A stretch of DNA of 47,301 bases, from the NCBI RefSeq assembly GCF_019972155.1, contig NZ_BOVL01000008.1:1-47301 (forward strand), in the 5' to 3' direction. Positions 24,476-34,390 of this stretch are shown one piece after another. The notes beneath the pieces are model-generated. The model was not told the DNA's origin, ran no database searches, and was given only the letters and a program-made list of their open reading frames with translations. A program made the translations under genes and the position numbers. This stretch comes from Bradyrhizobium sp. RD5-C2. Lineage in GTDB: Bacteria; Pseudomonadota; Alphaproteobacteria; Rhizobiales; Xanthobacteraceae. Position 1 is the first letter of the stretch, and every line of letters starts with the position of its first letter.

Positions 24476-25849
24476 TTATGCGCCGTTGAGGAACTGGAGC
24501 GGATCGACCGGAGACGATCCCTTGCGAATTTCGAAGTGGAGCTGCGGCGAGCCCGCCTCGCCCGACTGGCCCGACTTGGCGATCACCTGGCCGCGCTTGA
24601 TGGTATCGCCGCGCTTCACCAGAATTTCGCTCGCATGGGCATAGGCGGTGACATAGCCGTTGGAATGGCGAACCAGCACGAGGTTGCCGTAACCCTTCAG
24701 CTCATTGCCCGAATAGGCGACGACGCCGTCTTCGGCGGCCTTGACCGGCGTACCTTCGGGCACCGCGACGTTGATGCCGTCGTTGACCTTGCCGTTGGTC
24801 TTCGAGCCGTAGGCGGTGATGACCTTGCCGCGCACCGGCCAGCGGAACGTCGGCAATGCGCCGGTGGCTTCGCTCGACTTGGTGACAACCGGCGTTTCTG
24901 CGGCGGCGACCGGCTGTTCGACAGTCGCGGTCGGCTGAACCAGCCGCGCGCTCTGCTGCGGCAGCGCCGTGGCGACGACCTTCGGCGCCGCCATAGCCGG
25001 TGCCGGGGCAACCGCAACAGGTGCGGCAGCAACGCCTTGCGCAACCGGCGCAGGCGCCGCCATCGCGGTCTTGGCGCCGGGCACCACGAGCTTCATGCCG
25101 AGGCTGAGCCGAGCCGACTGATCGAGATTGTTGGCGCGGGCAAGCTCAGCCACGGGGATGTGGTGCTGGCGTGCGATGCTGTGCAGCGTGTCGCCGCGAT
25201 TGACGTAGTGGACGCCGGAAGGCGCCGCTGCGACGGCAACGGGCCGCGTCGCAGGTGCTGCCATCGCCGGCGCTGCGGCGGCGGCAGCCATCGGGCGCGG
25301 AATGACCAGCTGCTGACCGGGCGACAGCGCCCGCGGTCCCTTGTAGCCATTGGCGCGCACGATCTCAGCAGTCGAGACGTTGTAGCGGCGCGCCAGCACT
25401 TCGAGCGTATCGCTGGTGCCGACGATGATGGTGGTGCCGCTATGTCCGGCATGCGCTGCGGCGACCGAACGCGGAACGGTGCCGGTGGCTTCGATCTGCG
25501 GCTGCGCAGGCGGCGTGTAGGACGAAAGCCCGCGCCCTCCTCCGGAGACGCCAGCGTTGGCAACCGGATAGGACTGCGGCGCGGCAACCGGCGGCGGCAA
25601 CGGCTGTGACTGATACTGCGAATACTGCGGTTGCGTTCGTGGCCGCGCGTATTGCGGCAGTTCGCGCGGCGGCGCCTGCACGGTGCCGGTCGGCTGCGGA
25701 TCAAACGCAAACGGATTTTGCGAGTAGGAATTTTGCGAGAAGCGCGACGACATATCGGCGCTGCAACCGGCAAAAGCCATGGACATCAGCGTCAGCACCG
25801 CAACCTGCGGCACGCGACGCGAGCGAAGCAACTCAACAACCCCAGACAT
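24476..25849 (-). CDS. NlpD/DipM-like LysM-LytM lipoprotein
   Basis: 457 residues. A lipoprotein-like signal ends in SMAFAGC (C29). Two LysM domains at about 140-184 and 213-257 bind peptidoglycan, and a C-terminal M23/LytM domain spans about 335-453. The zinc-site residues of active M23 enzymes are replaced. The H-x-x-x-D site reads KVNDGINVAV (N for both H and D), and the HxH site reads QLHFEI (first His is Gln). It is therefore probably an activator of division amidases, like E. coli NlpD/EnvC or Caulobacter DipM, rather than an endopeptidase. It is the third member of the surE-pcm-nlpD cluster, although the receiver gene separates surE. Confidence 0.9.
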   Translation of the reverse strand: MSGVVELLRSRRVPQVAVLTLMSMAFAGCSADMSSRFSQNSYSQNPFAFDPQPTGTVQAPPRELPQYARPRTQPQYSQYQSQPLPPPVAAPQSYPVANAGVSGGGRGLSSYTPPAQPQIEATGTVPRSVAAAHAGHSGTTIIVGTSDTLEVLARRYNVSTAEIVRANGYKGPRALSPGQQLVIPRPMAAAAAAPAMAAPATRPVAVAAAPSGVHYVNRGDTLHSIARQHHIPVAELARANNLDQSARLSLGMKLVVPGAKTAMAAPAPVAQGVAAAPVAVAPAPAMAAPKVVATALPQQSARLVQPTATVEQPVAAAETPVVTKSSEATGALPTFRWPVRGKVITAYGSKTNGKVNDGINVAVPEGTPVKAAEDGVVAYSGNELKGYGNLVLVRHSNGYVTAYAHASEILVKRGDTIKRGQVIAKSGQSGEAGSPQLHFEIRKGSSPVDPLQFLNGA

Positions 25850-25959
25850 GGTTACTCACTCGTACGCAACAAAAGACTGTTTTGAGTAAACACGTCGCGA
25901 GTAAATAACCGCTTAACCGTGCGAATAAGGCGTTGGTGCCAAGCAGCAAATCGCCGAAT

Positions 25960-26610
25960 TTACAATTCGCGCGCGATTCCCGGCAGCGCCGGCACAAAGC
26001 GGACGTCGACCAATTCCTTGCGATCGAAGCCGCTCTCCGTGCGCACCACGCGGACCAGGGTCTGGGTACCCTGATGCGGCCCGACCGGGGCGATCAGGAT
26101 GCCGCCCGGATCGAGCCGCTCCAGCAGCTTCTCCGGGATCTGCTCCATCGCCGCGGTGACGATGATGCGGTCGAAATCGCCGGCCCCCCCCGGGACGTCG
26201 AAGCCATCGCCGAGCAGCACCTCGATGTTGTAATAGCCCAGCTTTTCGAGACGCTTGCGGGCACCGTCAGCCAGCGTCCGGTAGCGCTCGATGGTCAGAA
26301 CCTGCTTGCACAGCCGGGACAGGACGGCCGCCTGATAGCCCGAGCCGGTGCCGATCTCGAGCACACGGTGGTCCTTCTGCAGCTGCAGCTGCTCGGTCAT
26401 GTAGGCCACGACGAAAGGCTGGCTGATGGTCTGCCCGCAGGCGATCCCAAGCGCGCTATCGCGATAGGCCTCGTTGCGGTCGCGCGGATCGACGAACACC
26501 TCGCGCGGCACCTCCTCCATGGTGCGCAGCACCGCCTGATCGCTGACCCCTCGTCGCCGCAGGGTGAGCTGAAACATCATCTTCTCGGTCGGATCGGGCT
26601 TCACGGCCAT
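25960..26610 (-). CDS. pcm: Protein-L-isoaspartate O-methyltransferase
   Basis: 216 residues from the chosen start. It methylates abnormal L-isoaspartyl residues with S-adenosylmethionine so that they can revert to Asp. SAM motif I is [16 protein letters not shown]. Before it comes the Pcm-specific substrate region, [19 protein letters not shown], and after it VLLGDGFDV and a C-terminal VRFVPAL. The N-terminus is uncertain: ATGs at 26664, 26616, 26610 and 26583 are in frame. I favour 26610 ([13 protein letters not shown]). The gene lies 110 bases before the NlpD-like gene. Confidence 0.94.
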   Translation of the reverse strand: MAVKPDPTEKMMFQLTLRRRGVSDQAVLRTMEEVPREVFVDPRDRNEAYRDSALGIACGQTISQPFVVAYMTEQLQLQKDHRVLEIGTGSGYQAAVLSRLCKQVLTIERYRTLADGARKRLEKLGYYNIEVLLGDGFDVPGGAGDFDRIIVTAAMEQIPEKLLERLDPGGILIAPVGPHQGTQTLVRVVRTESGFDRKELVDVRFVPALPGIAREL

Positions 26611-26664
26611 GTTCATCAGCGTCTCTGGGCGGCAGCGCGGAATCTTGCCTAGGCTTGATGCCAT

Positions 26665-26988
26665 TGAAATCCGAAATACCGCGTTAAGGAAAAATTTCCC
26701 GTCACCTTTTGTTCCCGGTCAGGAACCGGCAGTCCGATTTCGTGTTGGCGCCAACACGACAGCTTCCCATATAGTCGACGGCGACGCGCGGTTAACGCCC
26801 AGGCGCGGGGGGCTCTGGTTGTGCGGTTCGCACCCCGTCGAGCCTGGACGAATCCTGCGCAACACGTCAGTCAGAACGATCCGGCGATGCAACGTCGCGT
26901 GCTGGAAACCGACTAATTCCCAAACGTTTGCATTGCGCCTTGTAATGTTATTTGCGAGCCTATTTCAGGGACGGGCAAGGATTCCATC
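26665..26988. promoter_or_regulatory. Intergenic region with 18-bp perfect palindrome
   Basis: About 324 bases between pcm and the divergent receiver gene. At 26741-26758 the sequence CGTGTTGGCGCCAACACG is an exact 18-bp palindrome, the size and symmetry of a dimeric repressor/activator operator. It is about 80-130 bases upstream of pcm starts and 230 bases upstream of the receiver start. No gene is visible in this stretch. Confidence 0.55.
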
Positions 26989-27366
26989 ATGACAGCGATA
27001 CGGCCGGCGGGCTGTTCAGTTTTCCTCGTGGAGGACGAGGTCATGATCCGGATGATGGTGGCCGACATGCTGGAAGAGCTCGGCCATAGCATCGCGGCCG
27101 AGGCCGGCGAGATCGGCGAAGCGGTCAAGCTCGCGCAATCGACCGAATTCGACCTCGCGATCCTGGACGTCAACGTCAATGGCAAGGTGATCACCCCGGT
27201 CGCCGAACTGATCAACGCCCGCAACCGCCCCTTCATCTTCGCGACCGGCTATGGCTCGTCCGGCCTTCCCCCGGAGTACCGCGATCGTCCAGCGCTGCAA
27301 AAGCCCTTCCAGCTGGAAACGCTGGCGCAGGTGATCTCCAGCGCGATGCGGAGCGCGCCGGTTTAG
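26989..27366 (+). CDS. Receiver-only response regulator
   Basis: 125 residues, a single CheY-like domain with no output domain. Acid pocket E15/D16 (FLVEDEVMI), phosphoacceptor D60 (LAILDVNVNG), switch Thr T86 (FIFATGYG) and conserved K105 (LQKPF) are all present. It therefore should be phosphorylated by a histidine kinase and act by protein-protein contact. The partner kinase is not in the window. The start at 26989 has AAGGA upstream. The gene interrupts the otherwise minus-strand surE-pcm-nlpD cluster. Confidence 0.92.
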   Translation: MTAIRPAGCSVFLVEDEVMIRMMVADMLEELGHSIAAEAGEIGEAVKLAQSTEFDLAILDVNVNGKVITPVAELINARNRPFIFATGYGSSGLPPEYRDRPALQKPFQLETLAQVISSAMRSAPV

Positions 27367-27384
27367 CGAGAGCAACGGTCTGTA

Positions 27385-27456
27385 CCCCGGATGAGCGCAG
27401 CGACATCCGGGATTCAAAACTCAGACCCCCCGGATATCGCTTCGCTCATCCGGGCT
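27385..27456. repeat. REP-like palindromic pair between convergent genes
   Basis: Two units, CCCCGGATGAGCGCAGCGAC and the inverted CGGATATCGCTTCGCTCATC, are arranged head to head. Each unit is itself nearly palindromic (CCGGAT...ATCCGG). They lie in the 100 bases between the stops of the receiver gene and surE. Similar CCCGGATGAGCG repeats are dispersed in Bradyrhizobium/Rhodopseudomonas genomes and often sit between convergent genes. It may serve as a bidirectional terminator. Confidence 0.75.
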
Positions 27457-27465
27457 ACGCGAACA

Positions 27466-28233
27466 TCACTTCAACATCGCGGTCAGCGCTTCCGAAAACA
27501 CCTCATCGGTGCGGTCGAGCCGCAGCGGCGTCACCGAGACGTAGCGCGCGGCAAGCGCGGCGAGATCGGTGCCTTCGGCCGGCGCATCCATCATCGCCGC
27601 ACGCTCGAAGCCGATCCAGAAATACGGATTGCCGCGTCCGTCGTGACGGCGATCGATCTTCAGGAAACCCTGATTGCGCTTGCCCTGCCGCGTGATCCGG
27701 ATGCCCTTGACGTCATCGGGCATACAGGACGGGAAGTTGACATTGATGACGGTGTTGCGGGGAACGCCTGCGCCGATCACCTTGCGGATGATGTCGGGTC
27801 CGAATTTCAGCGCGGTCTCCCACAGCGGCGCGTTGCGCGTCTCGATCGAGAACTCCTGCGACAACGCGAACGACGGAAAGCCCAGGATGGTGCCCTCCAG
27901 CGCGCCGGCGATGGTACCGGAATAGACCACGTCCTCGGCGACGTTGCGGCCCTTGTTGACGCCGCTCAGCACGAGATCGGGCAGCTTGTCTCCGAGGATG
28001 TGGCGCGCGCCCATGATGACGCAATCGGTCGGTGTGCCGCGCACCGCGAAGTGACGCGGGCTGACTTCGCGCAGACGCAACGGATCGTTGAGCGACAGCG
28101 AATGCGACACGCCGGACTGGTCGAGTTCGGGGGCGACGATCCAGACGTCGTCGGACAATGAGCGTGCGATCTGCTCGACGACCTGCAGGCCGGGGGCGTG
28201 GATGCCGTCATCATTGGTGCAGAGAATTCGCAT
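27466..28233 (-). CDS. surE: 5'/3'-nucleotidase SurE
   Basis: 255 residues, a metal-dependent phosphatase acting on nucleoside monophosphates and polyphosphate. [20 protein letters not shown] carries the metal ligands D8/D9. [18 protein letters not shown] carries the conserved Ser, and [20 protein letters not shown] carries the conserved Asn. The length and the C-terminus are normal. SurE and Pcm act together in stationary-phase survival in E. coli. Here the receiver gene and its repeat separate surE from pcm by about 860 bases. The 3' end faces the receiver gene. Confidence 0.96.
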   Translation of the reverse strand: MRILCTNDDGIHAPGLQVVEQIARSLSDDVWIVAPELDQSGVSHSLSLNDPLRLREVSPRHFAVRGTPTDCVIMGARHILGDKLPDLVLSGVNKGRNVAEDVVYSGTIAGALEGTILGFPSFALSQEFSIETRNAPLWETALKFGPDIIRKVIGAGVPRNTVINVNFPSCMPDDVKGIRITRQGKRNQGFLKIDRRHDGRGNPYFWIGFERAAMMDAPAEGTDLAALAARYVSVTPLRLDRTDEVFSEALTAMLK

Positions 28234-28311
28234 CCGTCAAAGTGCCCCTTGTTTCGATCCAACGCGGGTTTCTTGGGCCGCGGCTCCTGATTTGATTGCC
28301 GTCTTAACCGG

Positions 28312-29223
28312 CTAGGACCGTGGAGGCAAACCCGGCCCCTGCCATCGCGCCGAGGCGACGCGCCATGGATGCACGAATCTGCCGCTGCCGGCGATCTTGC
28401 GGTCGAACACCGGCCAGGCCGGCCACCGAACGGACGTGGGACCTGATGGTGAGGGCGGCGGCGTAGGCGCCTCCGGCTCAACCGGCGCAGCCTGGCGAGC
28501 TTCGGGAGGTTCGGATATGGGAGCTTCGGACCTGATCGGGTCGGCCTCTGGAAGCTCAGGCTTGGGAGCCTCGCGTTCGGCAGGCTCAGCCCTGGGCGAT
28601 TCGACCTTGGGCGGTTCAGTCCTTTGAACTTCAGGCTTGAGCTGTTCGGGAGTGACCGAGGCCGCCCGGAGAAGCTCGGGCCGCGGAGCCTTCGGAAGCT
28701 CCGACTTGAGGATCTCGGATTCGATGGATTCAATCTTCCGAGGTTCAAGATTCGAAGGCTCAGGCTTCGGCGCTTCAACCTTGGGCGTTTCAAGCTTCGG
28801 CGATTCGGGTCCGGGCGGCGGCCGCGCGGGCGCCTCTTCGGCCGGCTTTGCGACGGGCGCGACCGATCTCGATTTCAGCCTCGCCAGCAGCTCCTCGATC
28901 GAGGGCACCGATTCCGCGTCAACCGGAGCACGCGGCGCGGCCGGCGGCGCGGCCCGAACCGGAGGCGGCGGCGCGACGTCTGCGGGTGCGGGCAGATCGG
29001 CCGGAGCCAAATAGGCGAACTTGCCGCGCGCAATCTCCAGCGCCTTGTCGAAATCCGGCCTGTCGATCCAGGCCTTCGTTTGTATCTCGGTCACGCGCGC
29101 TTCCCACAAGCGCGCGGCCTCGATGTCGTAGTAGCCCATCTGCTTCTGATTGATCAGTTGCAGACCGTGGCCCGTGACGGCCCATTGTCGACCAAGCCAG
29201 TGGATGTCCCGGTGGAGCGGCAT
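28312..29223 (-). CDS. Pro/Glu/Lys-rich protein of unknown function
   Basis: 303 residues from the ATG at 29223, 16 bp after the serS stop and thus probably in the serS transcript. Residues 1-75 form a compact, conserved-looking domain (MPLHRDIHWLGRQWAVTGHG, then GYYDIEAARLWEARV and FDKALEIARGKFAYL). Residues about 80-265 are low complexity, built of degenerate repeats such as PKLETPKVEAPKPEP and PPKVESPRAEPAE. The last 35 residues (WPVFDRKIAGSGRFVHPWRV) again look structured. No signal peptide or catalytic motif is visible. I recognise only a likely conserved N-terminal domain found in Bradyrhizobium hypothetical proteins; no function can be given. Confidence 0.75.
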   Translation of the reverse strand: MPLHRDIHWLGRQWAVTGHGLQLINQKQMGYYDIEAARLWEARVTEIQTKAWIDRPDFDKALEIARGKFAYLAPADLPAPADVAPPPPVRAAPPAAPRAPVDAESVPSIEELLARLKSRSVAPVAKPAEEAPARPPPGPESPKLETPKVEAPKPEPSNLEPRKIESIESEILKSELPKAPRPELLRAASVTPEQLKPEVQRTEPPKVESPRAEPAEREAPKPELPEADPIRSEAPISEPPEARQAAPVEPEAPTPPPSPSGPTSVRWPAWPVFDRKIAGSGRFVHPWRVASARWQGPGLPPRS

Positions 29224-29239
29224 CACACTGGCCCTCGCC

Positions 29240-30640
<1,401 letters not shown>

Positions 30641-30650
30641 CTACCACGAC

Positions 30651-30752
30651 TGTCATCGCCCGCGAAGGCGGGCGATCCAGTATTCCAGAGACGTCAGCGT
30701 GTCACCGAGAAGCCGCGGCGTACTGGATACCCCGCTTTCGCGGGGTATGACA
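30651..30752 (-). repeat. Dispersed palindromic repeat, copy B
   Basis: A 102-bp element in inverted orientation relative to the copy at 3464-3567. On the minus strand it reads TGTCATACCCCGCGAAAGCG, then GATCCAGTACGCCGCGG and ATACTGGATCGCCCGCC. Both ends fold into GC hairpins. It lies between the serS start and the tatC stop, so it separates two minus-strand genes rather than convergent ones. Confidence 0.85.
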
Positions 30753-30775
30753 CCGAATGTGACGTGAAGACAGCC

Positions 30776-31582
30776 CTACTCGGCCGGGTTGGTCGCCGAT
30801 GGCGCCCCGGACGAGGTGCTCGAGGCCGCGGCCTTCTTCTCCACGATCCGGACCGCGATGATGGCGCCCTCGTAGAGCGCGAGCAGCGGGATCGCGAGCG
30901 AGGCCTGGCTCAGCACATCGGGCGGCGTCAGCACGGCGGCGATGATGAAGGCGATCACGATAAAGTAGCGCCGCTTCTCTTTCAGCATCTTCGAGCTGAC
31001 GATGCCGATGCGGCCGAGCAGCGTCAGGATCACCGGCAGCTGGAACGCGATGCCGAAGGCGAAGATCAGCGACATCATCAGCGAGAGATACTCGCCGACC
31101 TTGGGCAGCAACTGAATCTGCGCGGTCTCCGCGCCGGCGGTCTGCTGCATGCCGAGCGAAAAACGGGTCAACATCGGGAAGACCACGAAATAAACCAGCA
31201 TCGCGCCCATCACGAAGAATATCGGTGTGGCGACCAAATACGGCAGGAACGCATTGCGCTCATGCTTGTAGAGCCCGGGCGCCACGAACATGTAGACCTG
31301 CCCGGCAACAATCGGGAACGAGATGAAGGCCGCCCCGAACATTGCAAGCTTGAGCTGGGTGAGAAAATATTCGAGCAGCGCCGTATAGATGAATTTCGAG
31401 TTCTCCGGTCCAGCAACCCAGATGAAGGGCCAGACCAGGACGTTGAAGATCTGCTTGGCGAAGAAGAAGCAGATGATGAAGGCCACAGCGAAGCCGAGCA
31501 GTGCCTTGATCAGCCGCGAGCGCAGCTCGATCAGATGATCCATCAAGGGGGCCTTGCTGGCCTCGATATCTTCGGCGCTCAT
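30776..31582 (-). CDS. tatC: Twin-arginine translocase TatC
   Basis: 268 residues, six transmembrane helices. The TatC signature [20 protein letters not shown] is at the N-terminus, with the conserved Glu/Arg that receive the twin-arginine signal. [20 protein letters not shown] and [20 protein letters not shown] follow, and the late ADVLSQ-type motif reads [15 protein letters not shown]. TatC is the receptor of the Tat export pathway. Its ATG overlaps the TGA of tatB by 4 bp. The FAH-fold protein at 8319 carries a Tat-type signal and is a possible substrate. Confidence 0.97.
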   Translation of the reverse strand: MSAEDIEASKAPLMDHLIELRSRLIKALLGFAVAFIICFFFAKQIFNVLVWPFIWVAGPENSKFIYTALLEYFLTQLKLAMFGAAFISFPIVAGQVYMFVAPGLYKHERNAFLPYLVATPIFFVMGAMLVYFVVFPMLTRFSLGMQQTAGAETAQIQLLPKVGEYLSLMMSLIFAFGIAFQLPVILTLLGRIGIVSSKMLKEKRRYFIVIAFIIAAVLTPPDVLSQASLAIPLLALYEGAIIAVRIVEKKAAASSTSSGAPSATNPAE

Positions 31583-32082
31583 GACGCCCTCGCGTCCTTG
31601 AGCACGTCAGGCTGTGCCGGCGTCTCGTCCTGCGCAGGCGCCGGCTCGGGCTTCACCTCGCCGGTGATCGCGAGCGGCTCGCCGGCAGCGACGTGAGTCT
31701 CGGCCTCGACGAAGGTTTCCGGCGTCGGCTCAGCCGGTGTCGTGGGTGTCACCGGCGCGTCGATCGCGGAGGCGACCTGCGCATCGACCGGCTTGTCGAT
31801 CTGAAGGGCGTCGCTGACGTCCTTGTGCAGCGAGGTCATGATGTTGCCGCTGGTGATGCCGGTTGCGGCTTCCCTGACCTCGTCAAAACTCTTCTTGAGG
31901 TCGGCCATCTCGGCCTCGCGCATGGCTTCCTGGAACTGGCCCTGGAATTCGGAGGCCATCTTGCGGGCCTTGCCCATCCATTGCCCGACCATGCGCAGCA
32001 CGCCCGGCAGCTCTTTCGGGCCGATGGCGATCAGCGCGACGACCGCGATGACGACCAGTTCACTCCACCCGATATCGAACAT
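31579..32082 (-). CDS. tatB: Sec-independent translocase TatB
   Basis: 167 residues. A single N-terminal transmembrane helix ([20 protein letters not shown]), then the [20 protein letters not shown] hinge and an amphipathic helix, the arrangement of TatB. The C-terminal half (about 95-167) is long, acidic and Pro/Ala/Thr-rich. TatB joins TatC in the receptor complex. The 159-base gap from tatA upstream may contain a separate promoter or processing site. Confidence 0.94.
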   Translation of the reverse strand: MFDIGWSELVVIAVVALIAIGPKELPGVLRMVGQWMGKARKMASEFQGQFQEAMREAEMADLKKSFDEVREAATGITSGNIMTSLHKDVSDALQIDKPVDAQVASAIDAPVTPTTPAEPTPETFVEAETHVAAGEPLAITGEVKPEPAPAQDETPAQPDVLKDARAS

Positions 32083-32241
32083 GAATTGTTCCGCCTAAGC
32101 GCGCCGCCATCGGCCCCATCGGTCCTAACAGGATCTGGGGCTGCCGGCGCCTTTTCTCATCGGCGTCCATAGCGCGTCTCTACGGCGACGTCACCGTTTC
32201 GCGCGAAGAAAAACGTCGAAATATGCGTCAGTACAAGCGCG

Positions 32242-32475
32242 TTAGACGGCCTTGCTGCCGACGTCCTGGCGCGCGGCCGACGGCGCCGCATTGTGATCGA
32301 TCGCCTTGGTGGACTCCGGCTTGTCCGCGACCTTGTCGTCGTCCTGCATGCCTTTCTTGAAGGCCTTGATGCCTTGGGCGACGTCACCCATCAGGTCCGA
32401 AATCTTGCCGCGTCCGAACAGCAGCAGGACCACTGCGATCACAACGATCCAGTGCCAAATGCTAAGCGAACCCAT
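32242..32475 (-). CDS. tatA: Sec-independent translocase TatA
   Basis: 77 residues. The transmembrane helix [20 protein letters not shown], then the [20 protein letters not shown] amphipathic helix typical of TatA/E, and a polar tail. TatA multimerises to form the Tat pore-like opening. The start at 32475 has GGAGGG 7 bases upstream. It is the first tat gene in this order: tatA, tatB, tatC. Confidence 0.95.
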   Translation of the reverse strand: MGSLSIWHWIVVIAVVLLLFGRGKISDLMGDVAQGIKAFKKGMQDDDKVADKPESTKAIDHNAAPSAARQDVGSKAV

Positions 32476-32622
32476 CCTGCAACCCTCCAGAAATGGCCGG
32501 TGGACCGGCCTGAACATGGCCGGAAGTTAGGCCCCCGGGGTGTCAAAAACAAGGACCTCGGCCGCGGCAAATCGCTGTCGCGGCTACGTAATATTGCTAG
32601 GCTTAACCGGGAATATTCCGGG

Positions 32623-33546
32623 CTATTCGCCCTTCTCCTCGGCGCTGTCGTCATCGCCCGCGTGGTCGGTGTGCTCTTCCGGCTCATCAGCGTCAGGTTC
32701 GGCCGTGTCGACCTCGGCGGCAACGTCCGCTTCGAGGTCGGTTTCGGCCTCGGCTGTCGTTTCGAGCTCGACAGTCCCAACCTCGGCAGCCGCAACATCG
32801 GCAACCGCTTCGCTCTCGGTCTTCGGTTCCTCGGCTTCCGGCTCGACGGCCGGCGCGAGCAGCAGTTCCAGCGTGTCGCCGGGCTCGAGCGGCTCCTCGT
32901 CCTCCCGCAGCGTCGCATCGTCCGATGGCGACGGAACGGAAAAGCCGGTCGGCAGCCGCGAGTCGAGCAGGCCGGTGCCCTTCAGCTCCTCGAGTCCCGG
33001 CAGGTCGCCGAGCGCTTCGAGGCTGAACTGCGTCAGAAAGGCGTCGGTAGTTCCGAAGGTCAACGGACGGCCCGGCGTCTTGCGGCGGCCGCGCGGGCGG
33101 ATCCAGCCGGTCTCCAGCAGCACGTCGATCGTTCCCTTCGACGTCACCACGCCGCGAATCTCTTCGATCTCGGCACGGGTCACCGGCTGGTGATAGGCGA
33201 CGATCGCCAGCACCTCGATCGCGGCACGCGACAGCTTCCGTGTCTCGGTGCTCTCGCGCGTCATCAGCCACGACAGATCGCCGGCGGTACGGAACGTCCA
33301 CTTGTTGGCGACGCGAACCAGGTTGACGCCGCGCGGCGCATATTCCGCCTGCAACTGCGCAAGCGCCGCCTTGATATCGACGCCGTCGGGCATCCGCTTT
33401 GCCAGCGTTGCCTGATCGATCGGCTCGGCCGATGCGAACAACAGGGCTTCAAGGAGCCGCAATTCCTCAGGACGCGCTACCGGATGATCCATAGGAGAAA
33501 CCTCCTCCTCGGGCTCGTCTCTGCGCACTTCCGCCAAGCTTGCCAT
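32623..33546 (-). CDS. scpB: Segregation and condensation protein ScpB
   Basis: 307 residues, while most ScpB proteins are about 190-220. The winged-helix core runs about residues 20-200: RPEELRLLEALLFASAEPID, then RKLSRAAIEVLAIVAYHQPV, IEEIRGVVTSKGTIDVLLET and PGRPLTFGTTDAFLTQFSLE. ScpB binds ScpA and the SMC head in the condensin complex. The last 100 residues are an extremely acidic Glu/Ala/Asp tail with no domain. The start at 33546 has AAGGAGAG upstream and lies 22 bases after the scpA stop. Confidence 0.95.
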   Translation of the reverse strand: MASLAEVRRDEPEEEVSPMDHPVARPEELRLLEALLFASAEPIDQATLAKRMPDGVDIKAALAQLQAEYAPRGVNLVRVANKWTFRTAGDLSWLMTRESTETRKLSRAAIEVLAIVAYHQPVTRAEIEEIRGVVTSKGTIDVLLETGWIRPRGRRKTPGRPLTFGTTDAFLTQFSLEALGDLPGLEELKGTGLLDSRLPTGFSVPSPSDDATLREDEEPLEPGDTLELLLAPAVEPEAEEPKTESEAVADVAAAEVGTVELETTAEAETDLEADVAAEVDTAEPDADEPEEHTDHAGDDDSAEEKGE

Positions 33547-33568
33547 GGGCCTGCTCTCCTTCTTCCAC

Positions 33569-34390
33569 TTACTCAACCGAAAGGTCCGGCGCAGCCATTG
33601 CGGCCTGCGCTTGACGCTTTCGGAAATAGATCGGCGCGAACGCCTGCTTCTGGTTGATTTCCATCTCGCCCTCGCGAACCAGTTCGAGGGCAGCAGCGAA
33701 GCTCGATGCGAACACCGTCGCCTTCTGCTTGGGATCGGCGACGTAGTTCATCAGGTACTCGTCGAGGCAGCTCCAGTCCTCGGCAAGGCCGACCAGCCGC
33801 TCCAACGAGGCGCGCGCTTCGGCTAGCGACCACACAGTCCGCTTGGCCAGATGCACCGAGGTCAGCACGCGTGACGCGCGCTGCGTGGCATAGGCCGACA
33901 GCAGGTCGTACAGGGTCGCGGTGAACTTCGGATGCTTGATCTCGGCGATCGATTCCGGATTGCCGCGCGGAAAGATATCGCGCTGGAACTGCGGCCGGTT
34001 CATCAGCCGGTTCGCAGCCTCGCGGATTGCCTCCAGGCGGCGCAGCTGGTTGGCGAGCGCGGTCGCCATTTCCTCGGCGCTCGGCCCCTCCGCAGTCGGC
34101 GGTTCGGGCAGCAGGAGCCGCGACTTCAAGAAGGCAAGCCAGGCGGCCATCACCAGATAGTCGGCCGCAAGCTCGAGGCGGATTTTGCGCGCGGCCTCGA
34201 TGAACGACAGATATTGGTCGGCGAGCGCAAGGATCGAAATCTTCGACAGATCGACCTTTTGCTGTCGCGCCAACGTCAACAGCAGGTCGAGCGGGCCTTC
34301 ATAGCCCTCGACGTCGACCACCAGCGCCGGTTCGCCGTCGGCGAGATCGGCCGGCCGCCCGGTCTCAAACGATAGAATTTCAGCGGTCAT
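33569..34390 (-). CDS. scpA: Segregation and condensation protein ScpA
   Basis: 273 residues, the kleisin of bacterial SMC condensin. DVEGYEGPLDLLLTLARQQ and VDLSKISILALADQYLSFIE form the N-terminal domain that binds the SMC neck. The middle part binds ScpB, and the C-terminal winged helix (FASSFAAALELVREGEMEIN, then FAPIYFRKR) binds the SMC head. The ATG overlaps the nagZ stop by 4 bp, so the nagZ-scpA-scpB string is translationally linked. Confidence 0.97.
   Translation of the reverse strand: MTAEILSFETGRPADLADGEPALVVDVEGYEGPLDLLLTLARQQKVDLSKISILALADQYLSFIEAARKIRLELAADYLVMAAWLAFLKSRLLLPEPPTAEGPSAEEMATALANQLRRLEAIREAANRLMNRPQFQRDIFPRGNPESIAEIKHPKFTATLYDLLSAYATQRASRVLTSVHLAKRTVWSLAEARASLERLVGLAEDWSCLDEYLMNYVADPKQKATVFASSFAAALELVREGEMEINQKQAFAPIYFRKRQAQAAMAAPDLSVE

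Noticed and set aside
32607..32622. CCGGGAATATTCCGGG as an operator before tatA or scpB terminator
   Set aside because: Only the inner ten bases are truly symmetric, and there is no T-run; likely chance next to the scpB stop.
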